A stretch of 64,000 bases of DNA from Earliella scabrosa (lineage: Eukaryota; Basidiomycota; Agaricomycetes; Polyporales; Polyporaceae). Under the pieces are notes generated by a model. The model was not told where the DNA came from and did not search any database. It saw nothing but the letters and a program-made list of their open reading frames with translations. The stretch spans positions 3,968,001 to 4,032,000 of the forward strand of contig JABYQQ010000001.1 in the NCBI GenBank assembly GCA_022605405.1, written 5' to 3'. Position numbers and translations under genes: made by a program. Positions within the stretch are counted from its first letter, which is position 1; each line of letters begins with the position of its first letter. Positions 62,176 to 64,000 of this stretch are shown here, one piece after another.

Positions 62176-64000
62176 TCAGTCTAGATTACATGGTTCCAGA
62201 GGAATATAGTGGGGGACTATTGGGGGGCGGCCTGCATATTTGACAAATGTGGAGACATAGAAAGAAGCCAGACACGCCTCCCTTTCCAGGATGTAGTCCT
62301 CACTGTCGCGCAGCTGTAGTGGTTCCATAGCCCGCAGCTCAGGAGGACTCATCGGCCATGGAGACAGTACTTCGCGGAGGGCGTTGAGCGAGTTCACCCG
62401 GCGATGAGGAAGGCGCGCGAACAGGCCAAATGCGTAGTTGCCCGGGAGCTCCGCGACGGCGTGGAGACTACGTCGGGGAAACACGGGAGCTAGCCGCTCA
62501 TGGCGGAGGGCTTCGTCGTCGTCCCGCTCCGCCGGCCGCAGCAAGCGATCGAGAGCTTGCAACTCGTACCTGAAGGCCAGCTCATGACATTCCCAAAGGA
62601 CCCAACATGCCGTTTGCGGGGAGATTTCGGAGATTTGATGGCCATGCCATTGCACAGGACCGGTAGCGTCAGGGTCCAGAGCGGAGTCTTCGCAAAGCCC
62701 ATCAAAGAGCTGCTTGAGCTCGAAGTAACGCTTGCCGGTCTTTGTCGCTACGGACAGATCGTCCGGCATGCCATTCAGGAAGCTGCGCCAATGCTGGGTG
62801 GGCACGGCGCTGGGCCGGCTTTGCGGTTGGTTGAGCTTGGTGAGCCACACTGGGCGAGCGCGGAGCCAATTCAACAAGTACCGCGACTGACGATCCTGTT
62901 CGCGAGGTCCCACGAGCATGGCGGGCTCGGGAACCCAGTATCCCCAAGGGAAGGTGCAATCCGGCCAAGGCGGAATGGCGCGCGCCTTCTCCAAAGCGTG
63001 CTCCCAAGACGGAATAGGGTCCGGCATCCAGGGGTGTGTATAACGCCCAAACTTGTCTCGCCCAGTGGCACCAGCCCCGGACCGGCGAGCGCGCGTGCGG
63101 GGGGACCCACGCGCTTTGACTGGTTTGGGAGAGGTCGGGGGGGCCGGTAAATCACCGGCAGATAGAGTGGGAGATGTACGGGGATCTGTGAGAGACCGAT
63201 CGGTGAAAGTTGACGTTGGTACTGTGACATTGTGAATGGGGGGCCGGCGGACTCACCGCTGGGGTTGGGGCTGAAGGGCGCAGACTCAGCGGGCTGGGAC
63301 CTGAGTCCTAACAAGGCGGCGCGCGCTGCATACTCCTTTCTAACTTGTCTAGTGGGAAGTGGCGCGGGTGGGATGGCCGACGAGGCTACTGGGTTAGACA
63401 CTGTCACATTCGGTGAGATGTCTAGATAGGGATGGGCGTGGCGAATTGTCTGACGAAGGTGTCCGTCCCCGGCCAGCCCATGGTATAGCACGCACCCGGG
63501 CACCAGGGGCTCAGAGCAGATGTGGGAGGGTGACACCGGTTCCAAGCTAGAAGGGATCGGGGACTGGGAGGCAACTGGGGCGTGCAGCTCGCGACGCAGA
63601 AACCAGACCGGCAACCCGAGACGGAGGTATTGGTGAACAACCTGGGGATTGGTCGTCCATGCGCCCATCATGTCAGCCTGGAGGGGCAGAGGCGCACATG
63701 CTCGCTCGTCGTCTTGAAGAAGACGGTTGAACTCCAGGAAGGCTTCGGTCATGATCCAATGGCGTTGAAGGACGCGCACCTGGATGGACTGATCGCGGAA
63801 GGTAGTGGGGATGACTTGAAGGCGGGAGAGAGCCTGACGCATGCACAACTCATGCCAGGCAACCGAAGCGTGGCCGTGGCTGGTGCCCGGGGTTGAGAAT
63901 TGTAAAAGGCGGACTTCGCCCAGGATGGACTGGACCAGTTGATCCAGGTGGCCGACGTAGGTGGGAGCGAAGAAGCCTAACCCGCGCACAGGTGTGCCGG
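62176..64000 (-). CDS. Partial hypothetical protein, 5' end beyond the window
   Basis: The frame is open to the right edge (GTPVRGLGFFAPTYVGHLDQ is readable from the last base inward) and ends at 62176, about 590 residues in view. One intron (about 63,210-63,252) joins SPNPS to VPTSTFTDRS. The first part has WHELCMRQALSRLQV and a helical region. The middle is Pro/Ser-rich (PAPPTSPKPVKARGSPRTRA). The C-terminal part begins GRYTHPWMPDPIPSWEHAL and includes LPGNYAFGLFARLPHRRVNS. I do not recognise a named domain; proteins of this appearance seem to accompany transposons in polypores, which is recollection rather than proof. Its stop lies 169 bp from the KDZ start. Confidence 0.7.

Overview
This window comes from a filamentous basidiomycete, most likely a wood-decaying agaricomycete of polypore type. 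The evidence is dense genes split by many 48-70 bp GT-AG introns, GC-rich third positions, plant cell-wall enzymes (an AA9 lytic polysaccharide monooxygenase and a secreted CBM1 protein), and KDZ transposase and TET/JBP dioxygenase genes of the kind that expanded in agaricomycetes. No gene was computed by software. Exon joins were read by eye from splice signals and from continuity with known families, so interior boundaries may be off by a few bases unless stated as exact.

Bases 1-37,100 are an ordinary chromosome arm. A pair of nested MITEs lies at 553-1388. After it come a GTPBP1-type translational GTPase (-), a coiled-coil protein with an HPDRW C-terminus (+), a CBM1 secreted protein (+), a membrane-anchored GH18 chitinase (+), an NDR/LATS-type AGC kinase (-), a homeodomain transcription factor (+), an AA9 LPMO (-), a serine-rich single-pass membrane protein (-), a New1/Elf1-type ABC-F protein (+), a C2H2 transcription factor (-) with an AU-rich 3' region, and a four-exon mitochondrial-type BolA gene (-).

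Bases 37,100-64,000 have a different character. About 3 kb without recognisable genes leads into a field of satellites with 52, 184, 25, 8, 181 and 149 bp units. These separate small lineage-specific gene families. (i) Two paralogous ~70-residue genes (43,198 and 45,666) share an identical exon plan and a 5'UTR intron, and each lies about 480 bp downstream of a CGTCG-rich repeat block. (ii) Three tandem copies of a three-exon family of unknown function lie at 47,782-50,622 (-), followed by a proline-repeat protein. (iii) A charged nuclear-type protein has a Zn2Cys6-like cluster (51,199). (iv) An acidic hypothetical gene starts at 53,812. (v) A TET/JBP-family Fe(II)/2-oxoglutarate dioxygenase (56,147-57,876, +) meets tail to tail an apparently intact KDZ transposase with a CxC2-type cysteine cluster (58,031-62,007, -). 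(vi) A partial gene runs off the right edge.

The most notable system is the right-hand accessory block. It holds a predicted DNA-base dioxygenase, an intact KDZ transposon, a zinc-cluster protein, very CpG-rich satellites and duplicated orphan microgenes within about 23 kb. A TET/JBP-KDZ association is known from agaricomycete comparative genomics. The microgene cassette and the tandem three-exon family are not families I recognise.
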